In this document: positions 35,562 to 44,561 of the stretch, piece by piece
Numbering within the stretch: position 1 is the first letter of the stretch
Layout of the letters: each line of letters starts with the position of its first letter
NCBI RefSeq assembly: GCF_905397395.1
Contig: NZ_CAJPVH010000001.1
Span: forward strand, 248,001-312,000
Length of the DNA: 64,000 nt
Direction of reading: 5' to 3'
From: Cupriavidus campinensis
GTDB taxonomy: Bacteria > Pseudomonadota > Gammaproteobacteria > Burkholderiales > Burkholderiaceae
Notes under the pieces: generated by a model
The model's input: only the letters and a program-made list of their open reading frames with translations
Told to the model about the DNA's origin: nothing
The model's database searches: none
Made by a program: the position numbers and the translations under genes

Positions 35562-36611
35562 ATGTTCAAGCGGAACAAGCAGTATATTCACCCTGAGCTT
35601 GACGCAATTCTCACAGCAAGCAAACGAAAGCGGGAGGAATGGTTCAGTCAGTTGAACATCTCACACCTAAATCTCAGCAGCGCACTGCAAGGCGTGCTGG
35701 ATTGCGTTCGCCGCAACAATAATACACGATTCATTTTTTTAATAGGAATGAGCGGCGCCGGTAAGACAAACCTAGCTACGAACGCTCTCGCCGATGCGTT
35801 TACTGAATTATGGGGAAATGGTGAGGGTTCTGAAAAACCCTTCATTTACATAGCCGTCGAAAACAACGATAAGCACAACTTCGCATGGAAGAATTTGTTT
35901 GGGGACATCATGGAAGAAGCCTCCGCCGTTCCAACGGAATATATACGTGAAACATCTGAGACGGGTGGGATTATCCGGTATGCGAATAACAGCCGACTCA
36001 CCCTTAGCGCCCTTCGAAAATCGATAAAGCGGATGGCAAAAGAGCGGGCGCTGAAGGTCATAATCTTTGATGAAGCGTATTACTTCCTTAGGTTTAACAA
36101 TCGCGACGTCATGAATACGTCAAAATCTTTTGCAGAACAGATAGACATTAAGCTAATTTTCATTGGAAGCTATGAACTACTGGAACTTTCGATGCTTTAC
36201 ACAACACAAATCCGTCGCACGGAGGTTGTTCCATTTTTTCGATACGATACTAATAACGAATCTGAAATGGAGGAATTTAAAGTAGCAGTGGAGAAGTTCG
36301 CAACAAATTGGCCGTGCAAAAGCATCCCCAACTTTGTGGCGGCCGTGAAAGATTTGGCCGATTCTTCAATGGGTGGAGTGGGCCAGTTGTCGGTAATTCT
36401 CTCTAACTTCCTGGGCTATCAGCTTCGCGCCAAATCTGAAATGTGGACTTCGGACATGTTTGGAAAATCGTTGAAAGCATCGACTCTTAATGATGCGATG
36501 CGACAGCAGATAATAACAGGCGAAGCCGAGCTTAGACGAAAATATGGCGTCAAGAATTACTACTGCACGGATGAAGGCATTGCTGCCATTGGGAAGAAGC
36601 TTGCACGTTAG
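35562..36611 (+). CDS. tnsC: TnsC/TniB-type AAA+ regulator of transposition
   Basis: A 349-aa AAA+ ATPase. Walker A GMSGAGKT is at 62-69 and Walker B VIIFDEA has Asp170 and Glu171; IKLIFIGSYELLEL is the sensor 1 region, and FRYD after IRRTEVVPF fits the TniB pattern. Such proteins form filaments on DNA, link target selector and transposase, and give target immunity. The C-terminus is helical. GGGAGAAATC precedes the ATG; the TniQ gene starts 9 bp after the stop. Confidence 0.87.
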   Translation: MFKRNKQYIHPELDAILTASKRKREEWFSQLNISHLNLSSALQGVLDCVRRNNNTRFIFLIGMSGAGKTNLATNALADAFTELWGNGEGSEKPFIYIAVENNDKHNFAWKNLFGDIMEEASAVPTEYIRETSETGGIIRYANNSRLTLSALRKSIKRMAKERALKVIIFDEAYYFLRFNNRDVMNTSKSFAEQIDIKLIFIGSYELLELSMLYTTQIRRTEVVPFFRYDTNNESEMEEFKVAVEKFATNWPCKSIPNFVAAVKDLADSSMGGVGQLSVILSNFLGYQLRAKSEMWTSDMFGKSLKASTLNDAMRQQIITGEAELRRKYGVKNYYCTDEGIAAIGKKLAR

Positions 36612-36620
36612 TTTGTTGAT

Positions 36621-37880
36621 ATGCACCCTCTTTATAACCTGAAACCTATAGGCTTCGGAACAAGCCAAGCGGAGTCTCTGGTAAGCTATGATTTTCGGCT
36701 TGCCTCCGCACATTGTGTCCCGGTCCGCAAGCTCAACAGTAGCGTGCTGGCTCCTATGGCCCAGGGCCATGAAGAGCCTGTCTTAACCGCATCGTGGTAT
36801 GCCCGTGGAGGCGCCGCAATGGTGACCATCGGGGATGTTTCCCGAGCCTGGGCGTCAGCATTAAATCGCGCAACTGGAAGAACCGACCTAATGCTCGGAA
36901 CGCTAAATTTCGCCGCTGGGTTTCTGTCCACGACCCATCTGCTGGCGAAGCACGCACGCTATTGCAGAGAATGTTTGCGCGATGCGAGCGCGGCAAGCGC
37001 GGAGCCATGGATACCTCTTATCTGGTATATCGATGTAGTGACCGTCTGTCCGATTCACAGAGTTCGACTACGTCAGCGCCAGTGCGGAGCGCCCGACAAC
37101 GCAATATATACTTCGGTTCGAAAAATACTTCCGGAAAACTGCTGGACATGCGGCAAGCTCTTTTGCTTATGTGACAAAACCCGCACGATAAATGCTAGTG
37201 CCCAGGAGGTTGCAGTCGCTGAACTGGTAGGCGAGCTAGTCGCAGCAGGAACATCAGGGATATTTTTTCCTTCCGACGCTCTGCAGTTGTGCAATGAAAC
37301 TATGCCAACTGTTCTCGGAGAAAACTGGCTAGTTCGCTCTGCTGATGCATGCAATGTGGAGAAAAGCGGGGTTCACAGAATGTTTCGACAAGCTGGCGCC
37401 CGCACTTCCCTTCCCGGCCTCGTACACTTCTGCCTTTGCAACCAGTTGTCTTTAGCGCAAATTGCGCGCGGCCGAGCCGAGTACCGTCGTTGCGATAGCC
37501 CGAGCGTCCACCGCACTAGACCATACCGTCCTGCTCAGGAGAAGGCCATCAGGTCAGAGATTCAGCAATCAATTGATGCTGGCGGCGTGAGAAGCTTGCG
37601 GGACTTAGCACGCAAGCTTAATCACTGCCCGAAAACGCTCAAACACGTGGCTGCCGACCTAGTTCCTGCCCTTAATCTTGCCAATGCTGCATTCCGTGTG
37701 GCAGAACGCAATCTCAGCGCCGCCAGGCAAGAGGAAGAGTGTCGTCAGATAATAGAGCACCTGCTTCGCCAGGGAGTATCTCTTACGCTGCGCAACGTGA
37801 GAGCACATACTGGCCATTGCTGGCACTGGTCGGGTAAGCGGGCCCAAATTTTCCTTAAGATGCGAGAAAAATACCGCTGA
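36621..37880 (+). CDS. tniQ: TniQ/TnsD-like target-site selector
   Basis: A 419-aa TniQ-family protein. Zinc ligands follow the family order: ARYCRECL (C115, C118), VCPIHRVRL (C143, H146), CWTCGKLFCLC (C174, C177, C182 or C184). The N-terminus SLVSYDFRLASAH resembles the conserved ES...R.A start. The C-terminal ~170 residues hold two helical, HTH-like units (GVRSLRDLARKLNHCPKTLK; SLTLRNVRAHTGHCW) as in TnsD proteins that bind a fixed chromosomal site. This size and tail favour site-specific targeting over the short TniQ of CRISPR-linked elements. garD is the likely target gene. Confidence 0.88.
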   Translation: MHPLYNLKPIGFGTSQAESLVSYDFRLASAHCVPVRKLNSSVLAPMAQGHEEPVLTASWYARGGAAMVTIGDVSRAWASALNRATGRTDLMLGTLNFAAGFLSTTHLLAKHARYCRECLRDASAASAEPWIPLIWYIDVVTVCPIHRVRLRQRQCGAPDNAIYTSVRKILPENCWTCGKLFCLCDKTRTINASAQEVAVAELVGELVAAGTSGIFFPSDALQLCNETMPTVLGENWLVRSADACNVEKSGVHRMFRQAGARTSLPGLVHFCLCNQLSLAQIARGRAEYRRCDSPSVHRTRPYRPAQEKAIRSEIQQSIDAGGVRSLRDLARKLNHCPKTLKHVAADLVPALNLANAAFRVAERNLSAARQEEECRQIIEHLLRQGVSLTLRNVRAHTGHCWHWSGKRAQIFLKMREKYR

Positions 37881-37935
37881 GCGCCGTCAACGGGTTCGGA
37901 TGCGCTTTTTCTCACTTCGCCTAAAAAGTAAGGTA

Positions 37936-37950
37936 ATTCGCTGGATTTCT
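37936..37950 (+). repeat. inner right-end repeat
   Basis: ATTCGCTGGATTTCT carries the CTGGA core found in the terminal repeats, but points in the opposite direction to the outer right repeat. With that repeat it forms a large inverted pair (TTCGCTGGA ... TCCAGCGAA). It is a probable transposase binding site. Confidence 0.55.
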
Positions 37951-37975
37951 CACAGTAAAGTGGAAAGGCCGAATC

Positions 37976-38000
37976 GTCCAGCGAATAGGTTTAGCCGACA
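37976..38000 (-). repeat. right terminal inverted repeat
   Basis: Read on the minus strand: TGTC-G-GCTAAA-CCT-ATTC-G-CTGGAC. It agrees with the left end at 20 of 25 positions and is followed by AAGCA. Confidence 0.92.
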
Positions 38001-38005
38001 AAGCA
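38001..38005. repeat. target site duplication, right copy
   Basis: AAGCA, identical to 15080-15084. The bases after it (38006-38021) contain the displaced end of the isomerase gene with its original TAA at 38019. Confidence 0.92.
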
Positions 38006-38028
38006 GATCATCGGCGAGTAAGGCCGGC

Positions 38029-39624
38029 TCAGGTCACCGGCGCCGGGTTGAACAGCGCGAGCGAGTTGTAGAGCTTGTGGTGCTCGGCCCAGGTCTTCTT
38101 GCGGCCGCTGGCCACGTCCAGCATCAGGTTGAACAACTCCCAGCCCACATCCTCGATGGTGGCCTCGCCGGTGGCGATGCGGCCCGCGTTCACGTCCATC
38201 AGGTCGTGCCAGCGGCGCGCCAGGTCGTTGCGGGTGGCCACCTTGATCACCGGCACCTCGGCCAGGCCGTACGGTGTGCCCCGGCCGGTGGTGAACACGT
38301 GCAGGTTCATGCCGGCGGCCAGTTGCAGCGTGCCGCAGATAAAGTCGCTGGCGGGCGTGGCGGCGTAGATCAGGCCCTTCTGCTTGAGCTTCTCGCCCGG
38401 CGACAGCACGCCGGAGATAGCCGAGCTGCCCGACTTGACGATGGACCCCATCGCCTTTTCCACGATGTTCGACAGCCCGCCCTTCTTGTTGCCGGGCGAG
38501 GTGTTGGCGCTGCGGTCCACGCGGCCACGGTCCAGGTAGCGGTCGTACCAGTCCATCTCGCGGATCATGGCCTCGGCCACTTCCGGCGTGGCGGCCCGTG
38601 CGGTGAGCTGGGCGATGCCGTCGCGCACCTCGGTCACTTCCGAGAACATCACGGCGGCGCCGGCCCGCACCAGCAGGTCCGTGGCGTAGCCCACGGCGGG
38701 GTTGGCGGTCACGCCCGAGAAGGCGTCGCTGCCGCCGCACTGCACGCCCACCACCAGTTCCGAGACCGGGCAGGTCTCGCGCTGGCGCGCGTTCAGCACG
38801 TCGAGGTGCGATTCCGCCATGGCCATGATCGAGTCGATCATCGACCCGAAGCCCACGTGCTGGTCGTCCTGCAGGCAGACCACGCCCACCTGCACCTCGC
38901 CGGCGCCGGTCTGGATGGGGATCGTGCCGGGCGGCATCAGGCGTTCCGGCTGGAGCTTCTCGCAGCCCAGGCTCACCATCATCGCGCGGCCGCCGAAGTT
39001 GGGGTTCAGGGCGATGTTGCGCAGCGTGCGGATGGGCACCACGGCGTCGGGGGCGTCGATGGCCACGCCGCAGCCATAGGTGTGCTCCAGGCCGATCACA
39101 TCGTCGACATTGGGGTAGCGCGGCAGCAGTTCGGCCTTGATGCGGCGCACCGCGTGCTCGACCACGCCGGACACGCACTGCACCGTGGTGGTAATCGCCA
39201 GGATGTTGCGGGTGCCCACCGAGCCGTCCGGGTTGCGGAAGCCTTCGAAGGTATAGCCCTCCAGCGGCGGCAGCGGCGCCGGCACCCGCGTGCCGATCGG
39301 CAGGTCGGTCAGGCCCGGCGGCTCGGGCATGCGCAGCACGCGTTCGTTGATCCAGCTGCCGCGCGGCAGGTCTTTCAGCGCGTAGCCGATCACCACGTTA
39401 TAGCGCATGACCGCGTCGTCCTGCTTCAGGTCCACCAGCGCCACCTTGTGGCCCTGCGGCACGCGTTCCACGAGCGTCAGGCCGCACGGGAACACCGTGC
39501 CGGCGGGCAGGCCGCCGTCATTGGCGATGATGGCCACGTTGTCGTCGGCGTGGATGCGGATGTACAGCGGCTTGGGGTCGGCAGCCACGGCCTGGGCGGC
39601 CACCGGGGAATCCTGTTCAGACAT
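38029..39624 (-). CDS. garD: galactarate dehydratase
   Basis: A 531-aa enzyme that converts galactarate to 5-dehydro-4-deoxy-D-glucarate. It aligns with E. coli GarD over the full length: [88 protein letters not shown] and the terminal LFNPAPVT. A Cys/metal core (GCG...GCE...QCGG) is kept. The MFS transporter gene is directly upstream, 27 bp away, so the two are one operon. The stop is 23 bp from the transposon's duplicated target, and the very conserved 3' end makes a good attachment site. Confidence 0.95.
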   Translation of the reverse strand: MSEQDSPVAAQAVAADPKPLYIRIHADDNVAIIANDGGLPAGTVFPCGLTLVERVPQGHKVALVDLKQDDAVMRYNVVIGYALKDLPRGSWINERVLRMPEPPGLTDLPIGTRVPAPLPPLEGYTFEGFRNPDGSVGTRNILAITTTVQCVSGVVEHAVRRIKAELLPRYPNVDDVIGLEHTYGCGVAIDAPDAVVPIRTLRNIALNPNFGGRAMMVSLGCEKLQPERLMPPGTIPIQTGAGEVQVGVVCLQDDQHVGFGSMIDSIMAMAESHLDVLNARQRETCPVSELVVGVQCGGSDAFSGVTANPAVGYATDLLVRAGAAVMFSEVTEVRDGIAQLTARAATPEVAEAMIREMDWYDRYLDRGRVDRSANTSPGNKKGGLSNIVEKAMGSIVKSGSSAISGVLSPGEKLKQKGLIYAATPASDFICGTLQLAAGMNLHVFTTGRGTPYGLAEVPVIKVATRNDLARRWHDLMDVNAGRIATGEATIEDVGWELFNLMLDVASGRKKTWAEHHKLYNSLALFNPAPVT

Positions 39625-39651
39625 GTTGGGGGTCCTTGTCTTCTCTCTATA

Positions 39652-41016
39652 TCAGGCGTGCTTCAGTTCCACGCGCCGGATGTCCTTCACGATCACCAGG
39701 TAGCTCACCACGGTGACCAGGGCGTTGATGCCCACGAAAACCAGCGCGCCGTTGAACGAGCCCGTGACGCTGAGGATATAGCCGATCACGATCGGCGTCA
39801 CGATGCCGGCGATATTGCCAAACGTGTTGAAAATGCTGCCGGCGAGGCCCATGACCTCCTTGGGCGCCGTATCGGCCACCACCGCCCAGCCCAGCGCGCC
39901 AATCCCCTTGCCGAAGAAGGCCAGCGCCATGATGCCGACCACCAGCCACTCGGCGTCTACGTAGTTGCAGGCGATCATCGACACCGACAGCAGCATGCCG
40001 ACCACGATTGGCAGCTTGCGGGCGAAGGTCAGCGAGTAGCCCTTGCGCAGCAGGCTGTCGGAGATCACGCCGCCCAACACGCCGCCGAGGAAGCCGCAGA
40101 TGGCCGGCAGGGAGGCCACGAAGCCCGCCTTCAGGATCGACATGCCGCGCGCCTGCACCAGGTACACCGGGAACCACGTCAGGAAGAAGTACGTCAGCAC
40201 GTTGATGCAGTACTGGCCCAGGTACACGCCGGCCAGCATGCGGTTGGAAAGCAGCTGCTTGGCGTAGAACCAGCCCGCCGGTGCCTTTTCGGAGCCCTGG
40301 CCGGCGCCCTCGTTCATATGGATCAGCCCGCCGCCCTGCTCGATATGCGCGAGTTCGGCGCGGTTCACCGCCGGGTGCGTGGCCGGGCTGCGCATGATCT
40401 TGAGCCATACCAGCGCCAGCGCCATGCCCATCAGGCCCATCCACAGATACACGTGGTGCCAGCCCCAGCTATGGACGACCCAGGCCATCAGCGGCGTGAA
40501 GACCACGGCAGCAAAGTACTGCGCGGCGTTGAAGATGGCCGACGCCGTGCCGCGCTCGGCGGTGGGGAACCAGCTGGCCACGACCTTGGCGTTGGCCGGG
40601 AAAGCCGGCGATTCGGCCAGGCCCACGGCGAAGCGCAGCGCGAACAGCACGGTCATGGCCGAGCCGATGGTGGCGAACACGCCCAGCCAGCCCTGCAGCA
40701 GTGTGAAGAACGACCAGACGAAGATGCTGGCCGCGTAGATGCGGCGGGCGCCGAAGCGGTCGAGCAGCCAGCCGCCCGGGATCTGCGCCATCACATAGGC
40801 CCAGCTGAAGGCGGAGAAGATATAGCCCATCTGCACGGCGCTGAAGCCGAACTCCTCGCGCATGGCGGGGCCGGTAATCGACAGCGTGGCCCGGTCGGCG
40901 TAGTTGACCGTGGTCACAATGAAGATAAGCAGGAGAATCCAGTAGCGGACGTTGGTGCGGCGCGCGCCTTCGGCGGAAGTCGCGGCGGCGGCGCTGGAAG
41001 TGGGGCTTGCGTTCAT
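39652..41016 (-). CDS. MFS transporter for glucarate/galactarate (GudP/GarP type)
   Basis: A 454-aa permease with 12 membrane segments. ATLSITGPAMREEFGFSAVQMG and AYVMAQIPGGWLLDRFGARR (the loop 2-3 motif) are typical of the anion:cation symporter branch that carries D-glucarate, galactarate and galactonate. AESPAFPANAKVVASWFP is the conserved helix-4 region of that branch. It is followed by garD, which fits import of the substrate of that enzyme. A GntR-type box lies about 60 bp upstream. Confidence 0.9.
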   Translation of the reverse strand: MNASPTSSAAAATSAEGARRTNVRYWILLLIFIVTTVNYADRATLSITGPAMREEFGFSAVQMGYIFSAFSWAYVMAQIPGGWLLDRFGARRIYAASIFVWSFFTLLQGWLGVFATIGSAMTVLFALRFAVGLAESPAFPANAKVVASWFPTAERGTASAIFNAAQYFAAVVFTPLMAWVVHSWGWHHVYLWMGLMGMALALVWLKIMRSPATHPAVNRAELAHIEQGGGLIHMNEGAGQGSEKAPAGWFYAKQLLSNRMLAGVYLGQYCINVLTYFFLTWFPVYLVQARGMSILKAGFVASLPAICGFLGGVLGGVISDSLLRKGYSLTFARKLPIVVGMLLSVSMIACNYVDAEWLVVGIMALAFFGKGIGALGWAVVADTAPKEVMGLAGSIFNTFGNIAGIVTPIVIGYILSVTGSFNGALVFVGINALVTVVSYLVIVKDIRRVELKHA

Positions 41017-41074
41017 CGGGTCTCCTCACAGCCGGGGACCGGGTGCAGGATGCGTGGAACCGGCTTGTGATATG

Positions 41075-41085
41075 TCGTCGTACGA
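41075..41085. promoter_or_regulatory. GntR (FadR-type) operator before the transporter-garD operon
   Basis: TCGTCGTACGA fits TNGTNNNACNA, the FadR-subfamily consensus, and lies 59 bp upstream of the MFS ATG. A second copy precedes kdgD. Sugar-acid operons are commonly under GntR control, so co-regulation of both divergent units is likely. Confidence 0.55.
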
Positions 41086-41325
41086 CTCCGATTATAGGGA
41101 CGTGGTTCCGTCAGACACAGTGCGCGTTTACCCTAGAACGGTGCGAACCGCCCTGCTTTCGGGCATCGGGCCACTTGCCGCCCCTTTCAATCTCCTTGCG
41201 GTCTGGCGGGCGATCGGCCGGGTTGGGCGAGGCGACGCCAGCCCCCGCGTGCCCGCCCCCGGTGCCAGCAAAAATGCCGGGGTTTTCCCTCAATCGTGCC
41301 CTTAGCCCTTGCACCGTCAAGTTGT

Positions 41326-41336
41326 TAGTTGTACGA
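41326..41336. promoter_or_regulatory. GntR (FadR-type) operator before kdgD
   Basis: TAGTTGTACGA fits TNGTNNNACNA and shares GTNGTACGA-like core bases with the site at 41075. It is 107 bp upstream of the kdgD start. Confidence 0.5.
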
Positions 41337-41443
41337 TGACTTATCTCGAATCCACTCAGCAGTTGGGTGCGAGGTCATCGAACGGGCCTTGCCCCATTAA
41401 CAAACCACACCATTTTCGCCATGTGGCGATCAGGATGAGCGAC

Positions 41444-42358
41444 ATGACTACACCGCAAGAACTCAAGCAGATTATTTCGGACGGCCTGCTTTCGTTCCCC
41501 GTGACCGACTTTGACGAACAGGGCAATTTCCGCCCATCGACCTATATCGAACGCCTGGAATGGCTGGCCCCGTACGGCGCCTCGGCCCTGTTCGCAGCCG
41601 GCGGCACGGGCGAGTTCTTCTCGCTGACGCAGCAGGACTATTCGAACGTGATCCGCACCGCGGTGGAAACCTGCCGTGGCAAGGTACCCATCCTGGCCGG
41701 CGCCGGCGGCCCGACCCGCGTGGCCATCGAATACGCCAAGGAAGCCGAGCGCCTGGGCGCGCACGGCATCCTGCTGATGCCGCATTACCTGACCGAAGCC
41801 AGCGAGGAAGGCATCGCCAACCATATTGAAGAGGTCTGCAAGGCCACCAAGTGCGGCGTGATCGTCTACAACCGCGCCAACTCGCGCATCGGCGCCGACC
41901 TGCTGGAACGCGTGGTAGACCGTTGCCCGAACCTGATCGGCTTCAAGGACGGCGTGGGTGAGATCGAGGCGATGGTGCGCGTGCGCCGCAAGCTCGGCGA
42001 CCGCCTGGCCTACCTGGGCGGCCTGCCCACCGCCGAGGTGTACGCCGCTGCCTACAAGGCGCTGGGCGTGCCGGTGTACTCGTCGGCCGTGTTCAACTTC
42101 ATCCCGAAGACGGCGATGGACTTCTACCGCGCCATCGCGGCGGACGACCACGCTACCGTGGGTCGCCTGATCGACGACTTCTTCCTGCCGTACCTGGACA
42201 TCCGCAATCGCAAGCAAGGCTATGCGGTGTCGATCGTCAAGGCCGGCGCCAAGCTGGTTGGCCACGACGCCGGCCCGGTGCGCGCACCGCTGACGGACCT
42301 GAACGAAGAGGAAATGGGCAAGCTGGACGCCCTGATCCGCAAGCTGGGACCGCAGTAA
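41444..42358 (+). CDS. kdgD: 5-dehydro-4-deoxyglucarate dehydratase
   Basis: A 304-aa member of the DapA/N-acetylneuraminate lyase family (EC 4.2.1.41). It dehydrates and decarboxylates the GarD product to 2-oxoglutarate semialdehyde. [14 protein letters not shown] is the substrate-carboxylate loop, VIVYNRAN carries Tyr142 and GFKDGVGE the Schiff-base Lys168. The ATG at 41444 (MTTPQELK) is preferred because AGGA is 8 bases upstream. It is divergent from the transporter-garD operon, with which it completes the pathway. A terminator follows. Confidence 0.95.
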   Translation: MTTPQELKQIISDGLLSFPVTDFDEQGNFRPSTYIERLEWLAPYGASALFAAGGTGEFFSLTQQDYSNVIRTAVETCRGKVPILAGAGGPTRVAIEYAKEAERLGAHGILLMPHYLTEASEEGIANHIEEVCKATKCGVIVYNRANSRIGADLLERVVDRCPNLIGFKDGVGEIEAMVRVRRKLGDRLAYLGGLPTAEVYAAAYKALGVPVYSSAVFNFIPKTAMDFYRAIAADDHATVGRLIDDFFLPYLDIRNRKQGYAVSIVKAGAKLVGHDAGPVRAPLTDLNEEEMGKLDALIRKLGPQ

Positions 42359-42401
42359 GCGGTCATGTGGTGCCCTCCCCGCTGCGGGAGGAAAGAACTG
42401 A

Positions 42402-42429
42402 ACGCCGGCCTTTGCGCCGGCGTTTTTTT
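42402..42429 (+). terminator. Rho-independent terminator of kdgD
   Basis: ACGCCGGC and GCCGGCGT form an 8-bp stem followed by seven T residues. The rest of the 367-bp gap to 42725 shows no gene. Confidence 0.88.
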
Positions 42430-42725
42430 GGGCGCGCCGCACCATCCTGCGGCATGGCGTGCGCCACCCCGGCGCAAATCGGCCCGCAATTGGCCCAAAA
42501 TCGGCGCCATCCCCCTGGCCCGAAACCTGCAATCTCACCCCCCGAAGAGTAGAAGCGTTCAACCGCCCACCCCCGGTGCGCGGCAGGAAATTGCTCTTGA
42601 CGTCCGTGCCCCGCCCTTGCGCGACTGGCACCGGGGCTCAAGAGATCGTCCGCAGGTCAGATCCCCCGGCAGTCATCGCGCGAAAGGCAGGGCCGCACCC
42701 AACCTTTCCTGACTCCGGAACGATC

Positions 42726-43715
42726 ATGACCAGCACCGCCTCCCTCCACGAACTGGCCCGCGAATCCCGCATGGGTGCGCAAGGCCACGAGACCAGCGCG
42801 CGCGAGATCTGCCGCATCGACCTCTCCGACTACCCCCGCCGCAAAGCCGAGATCGCCGACGAACTCTGGCATGCCGCCGTGGACGTCGGCTTCTTCCAGG
42901 TAGCGAACCATGGGATCGACCTCGCCGCCGTGCGCGAAGCCTTCGCCATGACCGAACGCTTCTTCGCGCTGCCGGAGGCCGTGAAGGGCCAGTATCCGCT
43001 CCAGAAGGCCCTCAACGCGGGCTGGGAGTCCCGCGCGCAGGTGCGGCCGTCCACCGGCACGCCGGACCAGAAGGAGTCCTACCAGATTACCCGCCCGCAC
43101 ATGGCGCCGCTGTGGCCCAGCGAGGCGGAGCTGGCCGGCTTCCAGGCCACGATGCTGGCCTTCGAGCGCCAGTGCTGGGAGGTGGGCATGAAGATCCTGT
43201 CCTGCTTCGCCGACAAGCTCGGTTTCGATCCGGATTTCTTCACGCGCGCCCACGACCCGGCCGCGCCGGACTACCAGAGCACGCTGCGGCTGCTCCACTA
43301 CTACGCGATTCCGCCCGAGGCGCAGGACAAGCTCGAACTCTGGCGCGCCGGCGCCCATACGGATTTCGACTGCCTGACGCTGCTGTTCCAGCGCCAGGGC
43401 CAGGGCGGCCTGCAGGTCTGCCCGGGCAAGGAGATGGAGGCGCAGGCGTGGACGCCCATCGCTCCGGACGAGGACGTCATCACGTGCAATATCGGGGACA
43501 TGCTGATGCGCTGGAGCGATGACCGCCTGCCGTCCAACTTCCACCGTGTGCGCAACCCCGCGCCGGGCGAGTACATGGGCCCGCGCTACAGCCTGGCGTT
43601 CTTCTGCCAGGCCAACCGCGAGGCGGTGATCGAGGGCCCTGCGCGGCTGTACCCGGCCATCTCGGCAGGCGATTTCCTGCGCCAGCGCGTGGCGGCCAAC
43701 TTCAAGGCGTACTGA
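42726..43715 (+). CDS. 2-oxoglutarate/Fe(II) oxygenase of the isopenicillin N synthase type
   Basis: A 329-aa non-heme iron oxygenase. The N-terminal DIOX_N part has WHAAVDVGFFQVANHGID. The iron ligands are in AHTDFDCLTLL (His211, Asp213) and NFHRVRNP (His273); RYSLAFF provides Arg287 and Ser289 for the 2-oxoglutarate carboxylate. It is related to bacterial gibberellin-oxidase-like and ethylene-forming-type enzymes, but the substrate is unknown. I start at 42726 (MTSTASLHE), which fits family length. A bidirectional terminator follows. Confidence 0.88.
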   Translation: MTSTASLHELARESRMGAQGHETSAREICRIDLSDYPRRKAEIADELWHAAVDVGFFQVANHGIDLAAVREAFAMTERFFALPEAVKGQYPLQKALNAGWESRAQVRPSTGTPDQKESYQITRPHMAPLWPSEAELAGFQATMLAFERQCWEVGMKILSCFADKLGFDPDFFTRAHDPAAPDYQSTLRLLHYYAIPPEAQDKLELWRAGAHTDFDCLTLLFQRQGQGGLQVCPGKEMEAQAWTPIAPDEDVITCNIGDMLMRWSDDRLPSNFHRVRNPAPGEYMGPRYSLAFFCQANREAVIEGPARLYPAISAGDFLRQRVAANFKAY

Positions 43716-43750
43716 TCCGCCCTCATCGTCCGGGCATCCAGGCAACAAAA

Positions 43751-43778
43751 AACCCCACGCGCCGGAGCGGGTGGGGTT
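43751..43778. terminator. bidirectional terminator
   Basis: AACCCCAC and GTGGGGTT form an 8-bp stem with A and T runs on either side. It serves both the oxygenase gene and the convergent HU-like gene. Confidence 0.85.
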
Positions 43779-43805
43779 TTCAGGACTACCAAAGATGCGT
43801 GGCGA

Positions 43806-44264
43806 TCAGGCCGCGGCGTCCTTCAGCTTCTTCAGCGGACGGACCTTGACCTTGACGCTGGCCGGCTTGGCCGGGAACCAACGCTCTTCACCCGTGAACG
43901 GGTCCTTGCCAAAGCGCTTCTTCTTGGCCGGCACTTGCTGCGCGGTCACCTTCAGCAGGCCCGGCAGCGTGAATTCGCCGGCGCCCTTCTTGTTCAGCGC
44001 GCTGACGATGGTGTTTTCCAGATGGGCCAGCACCGACTTCACGGCCTTGGCTTCCAGCTGGGTCTGAGCTACCAGGTGAGCGACCAGGCTCGACTTGTTG
44101 AAGGTGTCCTTCAGCGGCTTCGGGGCCGGAGCAGCGGCGGGAGCAGCCTTCTTGGCCGGAGCGGCCTTCTTGGCGGCAGCCTTCACGGGTGCCTTGGTTG
44201 CCGGTGCCTTCTTGGCAGCGGGCTTGGTTGCAGTCTTCGTGGTCGGTTTCGCTTTGGTCGCCAT
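43806..44264 (-). CDS. HU-like DNA-binding protein with histone H1-like Lys/Ala/Pro tail
   Basis: A 152-aa protein. The first ~50 residues are a low-complexity H1-like tail (repeats of KKAPA, AAKKAAPAKK). The rest is an HU/IHF-type domain: FNKSSLVAHLVAQTQLEAKAVK, VLAHLENTIVSALNKKGAGEFTLPGLL, then a basic beta arm (KKKRFGKDPFTGEERWF). H1-tailed HU proteins are typical of Burkholderiaceae and help pack the chromosome. The N-terminal repeat length is prone to vary between strains. Confidence 0.9.
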   Translation of the reverse strand: MATKAKPTTKTATKPAAKKAPATKAPVKAAAKKAAPAKKAAPAAAPAPKPLKDTFNKSSLVAHLVAQTQLEAKAVKSVLAHLENTIVSALNKKGAGEFTLPGLLKVTAQQVPAKKKRFGKDPFTGEERWFPAKPASVKVKVRPLKKLKDAAA

Positions 44265-44561
44265 ATCGATATACGTGAGTTGAAGAATGTGTCCCGGCGT
44301 ATCGCTGCGTATCGCTGCGTCTCACCGCAGTGGCACGTTGCGAATCACGGGTGCCGGTACGCACTGAATCATAGCGGAAAGTACCGCAAGTCAAGGGGTT
44401 TTCGTACATGAGGTACGTCAAACCCAGTGAAAACCCCGGGTTTTGTCGCTGCTTTGCGTCAGCAACGGCCTTGCAAGCAGGCCTTGCGCACGCGCAGAGG
44501 GGGTACGTCCCCCCACTTTGGCGTGCGCGGCGTGTGTCCGGAGATTCGGAATCTGACCCGA
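44265..44561. other. intergenic region between HU-like and Mpo1-like genes (297 bp)
   Basis: Contains a short tandem repeat TATCGCTGCG twice at 44301-44320 in the upstream region of the HU-like gene. No gene is supported. Confidence 0.5.

Larger units (their letters stand above)
15085..38000. mobile_element. Tn7-like transposon with TnsAB-TnsC-TniQ and defence-type cargo
   Basis: A complete 22,916-bp element. Both termini begin TGTC and agree at 20 of 25 positions (15085-15109 against the complement of 37976-38000), and AAGCA is duplicated at both borders. Transposition genes are at the right end, reading outward: a TnsA-TnsB fusion, a TnsC-type ATPase and a TniQ. About 17 kb of lower-GC cargo fills the rest. 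The right end faces the 3' end of garD, 23 bp past its stop codon, as Tn7 faces glmS. The intact duplication points to a fairly recent insertion. No TnsE, CRISPR-Cas or resistance genes were found. Confidence 0.93.

Noticed and set aside
37900-41070. Very long open frame on the plus strand opposite garD and the transporter
   Set aside because: It is His/Arg/Gln-rich antisense of two well-recognised genes, an effect of high GC at third positions.
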